The notes under the pieces were generated by a model, which searched no databases, was not told the DNA's origin, and saw only the letters and a list, made by a program, of their open reading frames with translations. Below, in pieces: positions 1 to 11,536 of a DNA stretch of 64,000 nt (the first letter of the stretch is position 1; each line of letters opens with the position of its first letter). Origin of the DNA: Pseudomonas jinjuensis (lineage in GTDB: Bacteria; Pseudomonadota; Gammaproteobacteria; Pseudomonadales; Pseudomonadaceae); the NCBI RefSeq assembly GCF_900103845.1, contig NZ_FNIJ01000016.1:79888-143887 (forward strand), in the 5' to 3' direction. Made by a program: the position numbers and the translations under genes.

Positions 1-820
1 CGCCTGGAAGACCCTGGCCGGGCGCTTCCGGGCGATCACCGCGAAGTATCCGCAGCTGGAGAGGACCAACAACCGCCAGCACCTCGGCACCCTCGGCACC
101 GGCAACCACTTCATCGAGGTCTGCCTGGACGAGGCCGACCGCGTCTGGTTCATGCTGCACAGCGGCTCGCGCGGGGTGGGCAACGCCATCGGCTGCCTGT
201 TCATCGAACTGGCCCAGGCCGACATGCGCCAGCACATGGCCAACCTGCCGGACCGCGACCTGGCCTACTTCGAGGAAGGCAGCCGGCATTTCGCCGACTA
301 CGTGGAAGCGGTCGGCTGGGCCCAGGACTTCGCCCGGCAGAACCGCGCGCTGATGATGCAGACGGTGATCCGGGCCGCACGCAGGGCCATCGGCAAGCCG
401 TTCGAGGCCAGCCTGGAGGCGGTCAACTGCCACCACAACTACGTGCAGAAGGAACGCCACTTCGGCCGCGAGGTGCTGGTCACGCGCAAGGGCGCGGTGT
501 CGGCGCAGAAGGGCGAGCTGGGCATCATCCCCGGCTCCATGGGGGCGAAGAGCTTCATCGTCCGCGGACTCGGCAACGAGGAGGCGTTCTGCTCCTGCAG
601 CCATGGCGCCGGCCGGGTGATGAGCCGCACCCAGGCGAAGAAGCGCTTCAGCGTGGAAGACCAGGCCCGCGCCACCGCCCACGTCGAATGCCGCAAGGAC
701 AAGGACGTGATCGACGAGATTCCCATGGCCTACAAGGACATCGACCGCGTGATGCAGGCGCAGAGCGACCTGGTCGAGGTGGTGCATACGCTGCGCCAGG
801 TGGTGTGCGTGAAGGGCTGA
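1..820 (+). CDS. rtcB: RtcB-family RNA ligase, 3' part (5' end outside window)
   Basis: The gene enters from the left edge; 272 C-terminal residues are visible, reading in frame from base 2. RtcB ligases join 2',3'-cyclic phosphate or 3'-phosphate RNA ends to 5'-OH ends using GTP and Mn2+, acting in RNA repair in the cytoplasm. The visible part carries family hallmarks: HLGTLGTGNHF, then HSGSRGVGN, a CHHNY metal-ligand segment, GSMGAKSFIVRG, and CSHGAGRVMSR, which holds the histidine that becomes guanylylated. The ending, with a run of residues close to AYKDIDRVMQAQ, is also typical. Bacterial RtcB is about 400 residues, so roughly a third of the gene is missing to the left. No rtcA follows; the next gene downstream is the convergent gdhA. 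Confidence 0.93.
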   Translation, partial: AWKTLAGRFRAITAKYPQLERTNNRQHLGTLGTGNHFIEVCLDEADRVWFMLHSGSRGVGNAIGCLFIELAQADMRQHMANLPDRDLAYFEEGSRHFADYVEAVGWAQDFARQNRALMMQTVIRAARRAIGKPFEASLEAVNCHHNYVQKERHFGREVLVTRKGAVSAQKGELGIIPGSMGAKSFIVRGLGNEEAFCSCSHGAGRVMSRTQAKKRFSVEDQARATAHVECRKDKDVIDEIPMAYKDIDRVMQAQSDLVEVVHTLRQVVCVKG

Positions 821-852
821 CAAGCCCCCTGTCGAGCGGAGACTCCGGACCT

Positions 853-977
853 GCAGGAGCGAGCTTGCTCGCGAACGCCCGGCTCGAACCGCGTGCCGAT
901 CGCCCAAATGAAAAACGGGCCGCAATCCTGCGACTGCGGCCCGTTCGGGGATGCTTCGCGAGCAAGCTCGCTCCTAC
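853..977. repeat. Inverted pair of REP elements flanking a terminator
   Basis: Two copies of a REP palindrome face each other: 853-875 (GCGAGC-TT-GCTCGC core at 859-872) and its reverse complement at 955-977, ending in CTCCTAC. The gdhA terminator hairpin lies between them. This is the convergent rtcB/gdhA intergenic region. Confidence 0.85.
911..945 (-). terminator. Rho-independent terminator of gdhA
   Basis: An 11-bp perfect stem (AACGGGCCGCA at 914-924 with its complement at 935-945) is preceded on the + strand by A911-A915, which is the T tract when read on the minus strand. It lies downstream of the minus-strand gdhA. Confidence 0.75.
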
Positions 978-1005
978 GGGAAGCGAGCCTGCTGCGGGCG
1001 GCGGA

Positions 1006-2586
<1,581 letters not shown>

Positions 2587-4251
2587 TCAGGCCAGCTTCT
2601 TGTAGCGCACGCGGTGCGGCTGGGCGGCAGCATCGCCGAGGCGCTTCCTGCGGTCCGCCTCGAACTCGGTGTAGTTGCCTTCGAAGAAGGTCACCTGGCC
2701 GTCGTCCTCGTAGGAGAGGATGTGGGTGGCGATCCGGTCGAGGAACCAGCGGTCGTGGGAAATCACGATGGCCGAGCCGGGGAAGTCCAGCAGCGCCTCT
2801 TCCAGCGCGCGCAGGGTTTCCACGTCGAGGTCGTTGGACGGTTCGTCGAGCAGCAGCACGTTGCCGCCCTGCTTCAGGGTCAGCGCCAGGTGCAGGCGGC
2901 CGCGCTCACCGCCGGAGAGGTCCTTGACGAACTTCTGCTGGTCACCGCCCTTGAAGTTGAAGCGGCCGACATAGCTGCGCGACGGAACTTCGTAGTTGCC
3001 GATCCTGATCTGCTCGAAACCGTCGGAGACCTGCTCCCACACGGTCTTGTTGCCTTCCAGGCTGTCGCGGCTCTGGTCGACGCTGGCGATCTGCACGGTT
3101 TCGCCGATGTCGATGGTGCCGGAATCCGGCTGCTCCTTGCCCATGAGCATGCGGAACAGGGTCGACTTGCCCGCGCCGTTGCCGCCGATCACGCCGACGA
3201 TGGCGCCCTTGGGAATGCTCAGCGACAGGTTGTCGATCAGCACGCGATCGCCGTAGCCCTTGCAGACGTTGTGCAGCTCGATGACCTTGTCGCCCAGGCG
3301 CGGACCGGCCGGGATGTAGATCTCGTTGGTCTCGCTGCGCTTCTGGAATTCCTGCGATTGCAGCTCCTCGAAGCGTTGCAGACGGGCCTTGGACTTGGCC
3401 TGGCGACCCTTGGCGCCCTGGCGCACCCATTCCAGCTCGGCCTTCATGGCCTTGGCGTGGGAGGCTTCCTGCTTGGCTTCCTGGGCCAGGCGGGCGGCCT
3501 TGGATTCCAGCCAGCCGGAGTAGTTGCCTTCGAACGGGATGCCGTGGCCACGGTCCAGTTCGAGAATCCAGCCGGCGACGTTGTCGAGGAAGTAGCGGTC
3601 GTGGGTGATCGCCACCACGGTGCCGGGGAAGTCGTGGAGGAAGTGCTCCAGCCAGGCCACCGAGTCGGCGTCCAGGTGGTTGGTCGGTTCGTCCAGCAGC
3701 AGCATGTCCGGTGCCGACAGCAGCAGGCGGCACAGCGCCACGCGGCGCTTCTCGCCACCGGAGAGGTGCTCGATCTTCGCTTCCCACGGCGGCAGGCGCA
3801 GGGCGTCAGCGGCGACTTCCAGCTGGCGCTCAAGGTTGTGGCCGTCGGAGGCGTGGATGATGGCTTCCAGCTTGGCCTGCTCGGCGGCCAGGGCGTCGAA
3901 GTCGGCGTCCGGCTCGGCGTAGGCGGCGTAGACCTCGTCCAGGCGCGCCTGGGCAGCCTTGATCTGGCCTACGGCTTCCTCGACCACTTCACGCACGGTG
4001 GCCTGCGGGTCGAGCTTGGGCTCCTGCGGCAGGTAGCCGACATTGATGCCCGGCATGGGGCGGGCTTCGCCTTCGATCTCGGTGTCGACGCCGGCCATGA
4101 TGCGCAGCAGGGTGGATTTACCCGCGCCGTTCAGGCCGAGCACGCCGATCTTGGCGCCGGGGAAGAACGACAGGGAGATGTCCTTGAGGATTTCACGCTT
4201 GGGCGGAACGATCTTGCCGACCCTATGCATGGTGTAGACGTATTGAGCCAT
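2587..4251 (-). CDS. ettA: Energy-dependent translational throttle protein EttA (ABC-F)
   Basis: A 554-residue soluble ABC-F protein with two ATP-binding cassettes and no membrane segments. EttA binds the ribosomal E site and, depending on the ATP/ADP ratio, regulates the first elongation steps. Visible are Walker A GLNGAGKST and signature LSGGEKRRVALCR with LLLDEPTNHLD in the first half; GGNGAGKST, LSGGERGRLHLA and LLLDEPSNDLD in the second; and a charged inter-domain linker rich in K/R/Q (the P-site interaction motif region). The N-terminus MAQYVYTMHRVGK and the length (E. coli EttA is 555 residues) fix the start at 4251. A longer in-frame reading to 4578 is rejected because it adds non-homologous sequence. 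It lies alone between gdhA and the divergent morA. Confidence 0.95.
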   Translation of the reverse strand: MAQYVYTMHRVGKIVPPKREILKDISLSFFPGAKIGVLGLNGAGKSTLLRIMAGVDTEIEGEARPMPGINVGYLPQEPKLDPQATVREVVEEAVGQIKAAQARLDEVYAAYAEPDADFDALAAEQAKLEAIIHASDGHNLERQLEVAADALRLPPWEAKIEHLSGGEKRRVALCRLLLSAPDMLLLDEPTNHLDADSVAWLEHFLHDFPGTVVAITHDRYFLDNVAGWILELDRGHGIPFEGNYSGWLESKAARLAQEAKQEASHAKAMKAELEWVRQGAKGRQAKSKARLQRFEELQSQEFQKRSETNEIYIPAGPRLGDKVIELHNVCKGYGDRVLIDNLSLSIPKGAIVGVIGGNGAGKSTLFRMLMGKEQPDSGTIDIGETVQIASVDQSRDSLEGNKTVWEQVSDGFEQIRIGNYEVPSRSYVGRFNFKGGDQQKFVKDLSGGERGRLHLALTLKQGGNVLLLDEPSNDLDVETLRALEEALLDFPGSAIVISHDRWFLDRIATHILSYEDDGQVTFFEGNYTEFEADRRKRLGDAAAQPHRVRYKKLA

Positions 4252-4535
4252 GGATACCTGACTTCTGGATGAAAAAATGACCTGGAAATTGACGCCGGAT
4301 TGCTGACGATATCCGGCTTTCGGCGATGTGACCGGCGGCTGCAATTCGCCGCCAGTTGACGCGAGCGCTCTCGCGTGAACAATGCGCGGCGTCTTTCGCC
4401 CGCGCGCGTGCGGCAAAGCTACCGGAATGGTCGCGGAAGGGCAAACCACGCTCGTCGGCCTACTGGCACTTCGCCTCGCTTCCGGGCATCCTAATCGGGA
4501 AGAAATTCGCGCATCTCTCCCCAGGTAGCCGGCTC

Positions 4536-7500
4536 TTGTCCAAACCCGTTGATCCTCCATCGGCCCACCTGGCCGCAACAGGCAAACTGGCCTCGCGAAG
4601 CGCCATCCTGTTGCTCGTTCTGCTGCTTCTCAGCCTGGCCGGCTGGCATCTCCTGGACGAATTCCGCAACCACGAGCGCAACGAGCGCCAACGCACCATG
4701 CTGCACGTCGAGCAGCTGGCGCAGAACCTGACCCTGACGCTCAAGCTCAAGGCCCTCGCCGCGCAGACGCTGATCGAACAGCACGGCACCCTGGCCGCCG
4801 GCTCGGCCGACCAGCGCGAGGCCCTGCGCGGCCTCTTCCCCTACCTGCACAGCCAGGTCTGGCTGGACGCCAGCGGCCAGCGCCTGCTCGACACCAGCGC
4901 CGCGATCATGGACCAGCAGTTCATCACCGCGCTGCGCCAGCGCGCCGCCGGCGAGCCCTACTACTACGCCTTCAGCGAGGACCACGGCGGGCTGCTCTAC
5001 CTGCTCCTGCGCCCGCGCGACGGCAGCGGCGAGCGGATCATCCGCTTCGACGGCGACGCCGCGCGCCGCGCCTGGACCGAGGACATGCGCACGAATGTCG
5101 CCTGGCTGCTCGAAGACCACGACAAGAACAAGGTGCTCAGCCGCTCCAGCGGCCTGCCGGGCACCCCGCTGAGCGCCGCCACGCCGCGCGAGCAGGCGCA
5201 GAGCCTGGGCCTGCTGCCGATCCCCAACACCGACTGGCAGCTGCGCCCGCTGCTTGACAGCCACACGCTGTACCAGGCCGTGCTGCCCCGGCTCGCCAGC
5301 GAACTGGCGCTCCTGCTGCTGGTCGGCGGTATCGCCGGCGCGGCCCTGTGGCGCCTGTACCGCCGGCAGGACCCCGCCCTGGTGGTGCAACTGGCCCCTC
5401 CGGTGCAGCCGCCGGCCGAGGCCATCCGCAGCAGCCAGCAGGCCATGTTCGAGGATGCCGGCGTGGCGCTGTGCGTGGTCGACCTCGCCGAGCTGCGCCA
5501 CAGCCTGCTCGAACAGGGCCTGCACAACGCCGAGGACCTGGGCGCCTGGCTGGCGGAGAAGCCCGAGCGCCAGGCCTGGATGCTGCGCAAGATCCGCATC
5601 CGCGAGATCAACAGCATCGCCCGCCGCCTGCTCGGCGTGCACACGGTCGAGCAGGCCTGGGAACAGATGATCGGCGCCGCGCGCATGCGTCCCGAAGGCG
5701 CGCGCAGCAAGGTCATCGCGGCGGTGCTCGGCGGCCACGGGATGATCGAGCTGGAAACCGTCATCCGCACCCCGCAGGGCGAGAAGCGCCATGTCTGGCT
5801 GCAGATGCGCATTCCCGAGCAACTGGAAGAACTGCGCGCGGTGACCATCAGCCTGGCGGACATCACCCAGCGCAAGCAGATGGAACTGTCCCTGCTGGAG
5901 CGCGAGAAGTTCTGGTCGGACGTGGTCCGCGCGGTGCCGGACACCCTCTACATCCAGGACCTGGCGAGCCGCAAGCTGCTGTTCAGCAACCACCGCCTGG
6001 GCGCCAAGCTCGGCTACAGCAGCGCCGACCTGCAGCGCATCGGCGAGAGCAACTGGCACACCCTGGTGCACCCCGACGACCAGGAATACTACTGGCGCAT
6101 CCGCAACCTGCAGCAGGTGATCGGCGACAACCTGCTGCTCGAATGCCAGCTGCGCTGGCGCCATCACGACGGCAGCTGGCGCTGGCTGAACATCCGCGAA
6201 CAGGCCTTCGGCCGCGATCCCTCGGGGCGCGTGAGCAAGGTGCTGGGCGTGGTCAAGGACATCACCGCCACGGTGGAATCCCACGACTCGCTGCACGAGA
6301 GCAACCGCCGCTACCGCGTGCTGGCGGAAAGCATCAGCGACGTGATCTTCTCCACCGACGCCGAGCTGAACCTCAACTACATCAGCCCTTCGCTGCAGCA
6401 GAACCTCGGCTACAGCCCGGAATGGGCGCTGCAGTACGGCTTCCAGCAGATCGTCACCAACCCGTCGCAGCTCGACCGGCTCAACGCCCTGCTCGCCCGC
6501 GCCCGCGAGACCATCGGCAATCCGCAGCTGGCGGTGGAACTGCGCGAGTCCAGCGCGCCGCACCTGTTCCACCTCGACTGCCTGCGCGCCGACGGCCGCA
6601 AGGTGCCGATCGAGCTGCGCATCGCCCTGATGTGGGACGAACAGGGACGCTTCGAGGGCCTGCTCGGCGTGGCCCGCGACATTTCCCAGCAGCGCCGCGC
6701 GGAGCGCGAGATGCGCATGTCGGCGACGGTGTTCGAGCATTCCTCCACGGCGATCATGGTCACCGACCCGGCCGGCTACATCGTCCAGGTCAACAGCGCC
6801 TTCTCGCGCCTGACCGGCTATTCGGCGAGCGAGGTGCTGGACCAGCAGACGCGCATGCTCACCGCCGAGAACCAGGGCGGCAACCAGTTCATGCACGTGC
6901 TGGACAGCCTGCAGAACAACGGCAACTGGGAGGGGGAAATCCTCCTCAAGCGCCGCGGCGGCGGGCTCTATCCGTCCTGGGTCGGCATCACCGCGGTGTA
7001 CGACGAGGACGGCGACCTGGTCAGCTTCGTCTGCTTCTTCAGCGACATCAGCGAGCGCAAGGCCAGCGAACGGCGCATCCACCGCCTGGCCTACTACGAC
7101 GCCCTCACCCACCTGCCCAACCGCACGCTGTTCCAGGACCGCCTGCACACCGCTCTGCTGCACGCCGAGCGGCACGGCCAGTGGGTGGTGCTGATGTTCC
7201 TCGACCTCGACCGCTTCAAGCCAATCAACGACTCCCTCGGCCACGCCGCCGGCGACCGCATGCTCAAGGAAGTGGCCGAGCGCCTGACCCGTTGCGTGAG
7301 CGACGACGACACCGTGGCGCGCATGGGCGGCGACGAGTTCACCCTGTTGCTGCCGAGCCAGGGCAACCGCGAACAGGCGCTGATGCGGGCGATCCAGGTC
7401 GCCGAGCAGATCCTCGCCAGCCTGGCCCGGCCGTTCACCCTGGAAGGCCGCGAGTTCTTCGTCACCGCCAGCATCGGCGTGGCGCTGTCGCCGCAGGACG

Positions 7501-8399
7501 GCGCCGAGCTGAACAAGCTGATGAAGAACGCCGACACGGCGATGTACCACGCCAAGGAAGTGGGCAAGAACAACTACCAGTTCTACCAGGCGGAAATGAA
7601 CGCCCGCGCGCTGGAGCGCCTGGAACTGGAAAGCGACCTGCGCCGCGCCATCGAGCAGAACGAGTTCACCCTGCACTACCAGCCGCAGTTCACCGGCGAC
7701 GGCCGCCGCCTGACCGGCGCCGAGGCGCTGCTGCGCTGGCAGCACCCGCGCCGCGGGCTGATCGCCCCGGCGGAGTTCGTGCCGGTGCTGGAGGAGCTCG
7801 GCCTGATCGCCCAGGTCGGCGACTGGCTGCTGCGCGAGGCCTGCCGCCAGCTCAAGGTCTGGCACCGGGAGAAGGTGCGGGTGCCGAAGATCTCGGTGAA
7901 CCTGTCGGCGCGCCAGTTCGCCGACGGCCAGTTGGGCACGCGCATCGCCCACATCCTCGACGAGACCGGCACGCCGCCGGCCTGCCTGGAGCTGGAGCTG
8001 ACCGAAAGCATCCTGATGAGCGACGTCTCCCAGGCGATGCAGACCCTCTCCGGGTTGAAGCGCCTCGGCCTGGCGGTGGCGGTGGACGACTTCGGCACCG
8101 GCTATTCCTCGCTCAACTACCTCAAGCAGTTCCCCATCGACGTGCTGAAGATCGACCGCAGCTTCGTCGACGGCCTGCCCCACGGCGAACAGGACGCGCA
8201 GATCGCCCGCGCCATCATCGCCATGGCCCACAGCCTGAACCTGATGGTGATCGCCGAGGGCGTGGAGAGCCAGGAACAGCTGGACTTCCTCCGCGAACAC
8301 TCGTGCGACGAGGTGCAGGGCTTCCTCTTCGGCCGGCCGATGCCGGCGGACCAGTTCGCCGCGCTGTACGTCAACCACGCGCTGCTGCTGATCGAATGA
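4536..8399 (+). CDS. morA: MorA-like membrane GGDEF-EAL protein with several PAS domains
   Basis: A large c-di-GMP signalling protein that makes and/or degrades cyclic di-GMP and so tunes motility and biofilm. The order is: membrane helix near residues 22-38, a periplasmic stretch, a second helix near 255-275, about four PAS repeats, GGDEF (MGGDEF at about 931-935) and EAL (AEALLRW at about 1063). The EAL domain keeps its metal and catalytic motifs: EAL, SVNLSARQF, ELELTES, DDFGTGYSSL, KIDRSF and AEGVES. The GGDEF active site is intact, but the usual RxxD inhibitory site reads SDDD. The naming rests on architecture and on adjacency to glyA, as in other Pseudomonas. I prefer a TTG start at 4536 (1287 residues), preceded by CCAGGTAG; an ATG at 4356 would add 60 unlikely residues. 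Confidence 0.85.
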   Translation: MSKPVDPPSAHLAATGKLASRSAILLLVLLLLSLAGWHLLDEFRNHERNERQRTMLHVEQLAQNLTLTLKLKALAAQTLIEQHGTLAAGSADQREALRGLFPYLHSQVWLDASGQRLLDTSAAIMDQQFITALRQRAAGEPYYYAFSEDHGGLLYLLLRPRDGSGERIIRFDGDAARRAWTEDMRTNVAWLLEDHDKNKVLSRSSGLPGTPLSAATPREQAQSLGLLPIPNTDWQLRPLLDSHTLYQAVLPRLASELALLLLVGGIAGAALWRLYRRQDPALVVQLAPPVQPPAEAIRSSQQAMFEDAGVALCVVDLAELRHSLLEQGLHNAEDLGAWLAEKPERQAWMLRKIRIREINSIARRLLGVHTVEQAWEQMIGAARMRPEGARSKVIAAVLGGHGMIELETVIRTPQGEKRHVWLQMRIPEQLEELRAVTISLADITQRKQMELSLLEREKFWSDVVRAVPDTLYIQDLASRKLLFSNHRLGAKLGYSSADLQRIGESNWHTLVHPDDQEYYWRIRNLQQVIGDNLLLECQLRWRHHDGSWRWLNIREQAFGRDPSGRVSKVLGVVKDITATVESHDSLHESNRRYRVLAESISDVIFSTDAELNLNYISPSLQQNLGYSPEWALQYGFQQIVTNPSQLDRLNALLARARETIGNPQLAVELRESSAPHLFHLDCLRADGRKVPIELRIALMWDEQGRFEGLLGVARDISQQRRAEREMRMSATVFEHSSTAIMVTDPAGYIVQVNSAFSRLTGYSASEVLDQQTRMLTAENQGGNQFMHVLDSLQNNGNWEGEILLKRRGGGLYPSWVGITAVYDEDGDLVSFVCFFSDISERKASERRIHRLAYYDALTHLPNRTLFQDRLHTALLHAERHGQWVVLMFLDLDRFKPINDSLGHAAGDRMLKEVAERLTRCVSDDDTVARMGGDEFTLLLPSQGNREQALMRAIQVAEQILASLARPFTLEGREFFVTASIGVALSPQDGAELNKLMKNADTAMYHAKEVGKNNYQFYQAEMNARALERLELESDLRRAIEQNEFTLHYQPQFTGDGRRLTGAEALLRWQHPRRGLIAPAEFVPVLEELGLIAQVGDWLLREACRQLKVWHREKVRVPKISVNLSARQFADGQLGTRIAHILDETGTPPACLELELTESILMSDVSQAMQTLSGLKRLGLAVAVDDFGTGYSSLNYLKQFPIDVLKIDRSFVDGLPHGEQDAQIARAIIAMAHSLNLMVIAEGVESQEQLDFLREHSCDEVQGFLFGRPMPADQFAALYVNHALLLIE

Positions 8400-8526
8400 A
8401 GGCCGCAGGGTCGGCGGCAAACTGAGCGCCGCTTATCCGTCACTTGACCGCCTTTCATATGCCAGCGCGGCGCGCATGGGTTAGAATGCGCGCCTTTTCC
8501 TTTGCACCGATCCTTAGAGGACCGCC

Positions 8527-9780
<1,254 letters not shown>

Positions 9781-9802
9781 GCCGAACCCCGCGCGATGAA
9801 GG

Positions 9803-9826
9803 AGCCCGGCACATGCCGGGCTTTTT
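9803..9826 (+). terminator. Terminator of glyA
   Basis: Stem AGCCCGGC (9803-9810), loop ACAT, complement GCCGGGCT (9815-9822), then a T run. It lies 22 bp after the glyA stop codon. Confidence 0.9.
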
Positions 9827-9867
9827 CTTGCGTGCCGGGAGCCCATCCGAGGCCGCATACGCAACCT

Positions 9868-9914
9868 GTAGGAGCGCGCCATGCGCGCGATTCGCGGGCA
9901 TGGCCCGCTCCTAC
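9868..9914. repeat. REP pair (GTAGGAGCGCGC type / CCCGCTCCTAC type)
   Basis: A GTAG-headed palindrome with core GCGCGC-CAT-GCGCGC faces a reverse copy with core GCGGGC-CAT-GGCCCGC ending CTCCTAC, 47 bp in all. It sits in the 330-bp gene-free stretch 9781-10110, which otherwise holds only the glyA terminator and the permease leader. Confidence 0.85.
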
Positions 9915-10015
9915 AGAATATTCGGCGCTCGATCCGGGCAAAGGGAGACCTTTCCCGGCCATCCGGTCAGAAATTTTCCCGCGCAAACCAAGCTGGTATC
10001 ATCCGCGGCTTTTTT

Positions 10016-10073
10016 CCGGCCCAAAGAAAAGCGCGCGCTCCCCTGCGGCCTGTGCTTTGCTTTTTTCGGCCGG
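10016..10073 (+). promoter_or_regulatory. Long leader hairpin upstream of the purine-type permease
   Basis: CCGGCC (10016-10021) pairs with GGCCGG (10068-10073), and AAAGAAAAGC (10023-10032) pairs with GCTTTGCTTT (10054-10063) with one mismatch. The stem has about 16 pairs and a GC-rich loop. It ends 37 bases before the start codon. It does not match a riboswitch I know; whether it acts in RNA is unknown. Confidence 0.4.
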
Positions 10074-10110
10074 ACATGAATGGCGCATGAAGCGCCTTGG
10101 GGAGCCAGTC

Positions 10111-11406
10111 ATGCTGGAAAAGCTGTTCCAACTGCAGGCGCACAACACCAATGTGCGCACCGAGATCCTCGCGGGGGTCACCACCTTCCTGACCATGGCC
10201 TACATCCTGTTCGTCAACCCGAGCATCCTCGGCGCGACCGGCATGGACAAGGGCGCGGTGTTCGTCGCCACCTGCCTGGCGGCGGCGATCGGCTCGGTGA
10301 TCATGGGCCTGATCGCCAACTACCCGATCGCCCTGGCGCCGGGGATGGGCCTGAACGCCTTCTTCACCTACACCGTGGTGCTGCACATGGGCCACACCTG
10401 GCAGGTGGCGCTGGGCGCGGTGTTCCTCTCGGCGTGCATGTTCTTCCTGATCTCGATCTTCCGCATCCGCGAATGGATCATCAACAGCATCCCCCTGGCG
10501 CTGCGCTCGGCCATCGCCGCCGGCATCGGCCTGTTCCTCGCGCTGATCGCGCTGAAGGAAGCCATGATCGTGGTGGACAACCCGGCGACCCTGGTCGGCC
10601 TCGGCGACCTGAGCAAGCCGGAACCGATCCTCGCGGTGCTCGGCTTCTTCATCATCGTCGGCCTGGAAGCCCGCCGCGTGACCGGCGCGGTGATGATCGG
10701 CATCCTCGCCGTGACCTTCGCCGCCATCGGCCTCGGCATCACCCAGTTCGGCGGCGTGATGTCCACCCCGCCGTCGCTGGCGCCGACCTTCCTCCAGCTG
10801 GACATCAAGGGCGCGCTGGACATCGGCCTGTTCAGCGTGATCTTCGCCTTCCTCTTCGTCGACCTGTTCGACAACTCCGGCACCCTGATCGGCGTCGCCA
10901 AGCGCGCCGGCCTGATGGGCAAGGACGGGCACATGCCGAAGATGGGCCGCGCGCTGATCGCCGACAGTACCGCGGCGATGTTCGGTTCGCTGCTCGGCAC
11001 CTCGACCACCACCAGCTACATCGAATCCGCCGCGGGCGTCAGCGCCGGCGGGCGTACCGGCCTGACCGCCGTGGTGGTCGCCGTGCTGTTCCTGCTGGCG
11101 CTGTTCTTCGCCCCGCTGGCGGGCAACGTGCCGGCCTTCGCCACCGCCCCGGCGCTGTTCTTCGTCGCCGTGCTGATGGCTTCGGGCCTGGCCGAGATCG
11201 ACTGGGACGACCTCACCGTCGCCGCGCCGGTGGTGGTCACCGCCCTGGCCATGCCGCTGACCTTCTCCATCGCCAACGGCATCGCCTTCGGCTTCATCGC
11301 CTGGACCGCCGCCAAGCTGCTGGCCGGCCGCTGGCGCGAGCTGAATCCGGCGCTGGTGATCCTGTCCATCCTGTTCATCATCAAGCTGGGCTGGTTCAAC
11401 GCTTGA
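10111..11406 (+). CDS. NCS2-family purine (guanine/hypoxanthine) permease
   Basis: A 431-residue polytopic inner-membrane protein of the AzgA/PbuG/GhxP branch of the NCS2 family, which imports purine bases by proton symport. The start of the protein (EILAGVTTFLTMAYILFVNP), the GMGLNAFFTYTVV motif and the later LFDNSGTLIGVAKRAG segment are diagnostic of this branch, as is SLLGTSTTTSYIESAAGV. About a dozen hydrophobic segments are visible. The start at 10111 is chosen because GGGGAG lies about 8 bases upstream; an in-frame ATG at 10087 has no such site. The exact base transported cannot be assigned. It is a single gene with a structured leader. Confidence 0.88.
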   Translation: MLEKLFQLQAHNTNVRTEILAGVTTFLTMAYILFVNPSILGATGMDKGAVFVATCLAAAIGSVIMGLIANYPIALAPGMGLNAFFTYTVVLHMGHTWQVALGAVFLSACMFFLISIFRIREWIINSIPLALRSAIAAGIGLFLALIALKEAMIVVDNPATLVGLGDLSKPEPILAVLGFFIIVGLEARRVTGAVMIGILAVTFAAIGLGITQFGGVMSTPPSLAPTFLQLDIKGALDIGLFSVIFAFLFVDLFDNSGTLIGVAKRAGLMGKDGHMPKMGRALIADSTAAMFGSLLGTSTTTSYIESAAGVSAGGRTGLTAVVVAVLFLLALFFAPLAGNVPAFATAPALFFVAVLMASGLAEIDWDDLTVAAPVVVTALAMPLTFSIANGIAFGFIAWTAAKLLAGRWRELNPALVILSILFIIKLGWFNA

Positions 11407-11447
11407 GCAGGCATAATGGGGCGGCCACACCGGCCCGCCCCTTGCGT

Positions 11448-11508
11448 GCAGGAGCGGTCCATGACCGCGACCCTCTCGACACATTTCGCGGGCATGGCCC
11501 GCTCCTAC
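11448..11508. repeat. REP pair between permease and trmA
   Basis: GCAGGAGCGGTCCATGACCGC (core GCGGTC-CAT-GACCGC) faces TTCGCGGGCATGGCCCGCTCCTAC. The first core differs from the usual GCGGGC arm by a base change that is compensated in the opposite arm. Confidence 0.85.
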
Positions 11509-11536
11509 AATTCACCCTGTCGCCCTCGAGTTGCCC

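Noticed and set aside
4491..8420. A 1309-codon open frame opposite morA
   Set aside because: It mirrors the PAS-GGDEF-EAL gene, shows no domain motifs, and arises from G/C third positions on the other strand.
8400..8526. A glycine riboswitch upstream of glyA
   Set aside because: The 127-bp leader is too short for a tandem glycine riboswitch, and I see none of its conserved core; a TAGAAT at 8482 may be a -10 box but lacks a correctly spaced -35.
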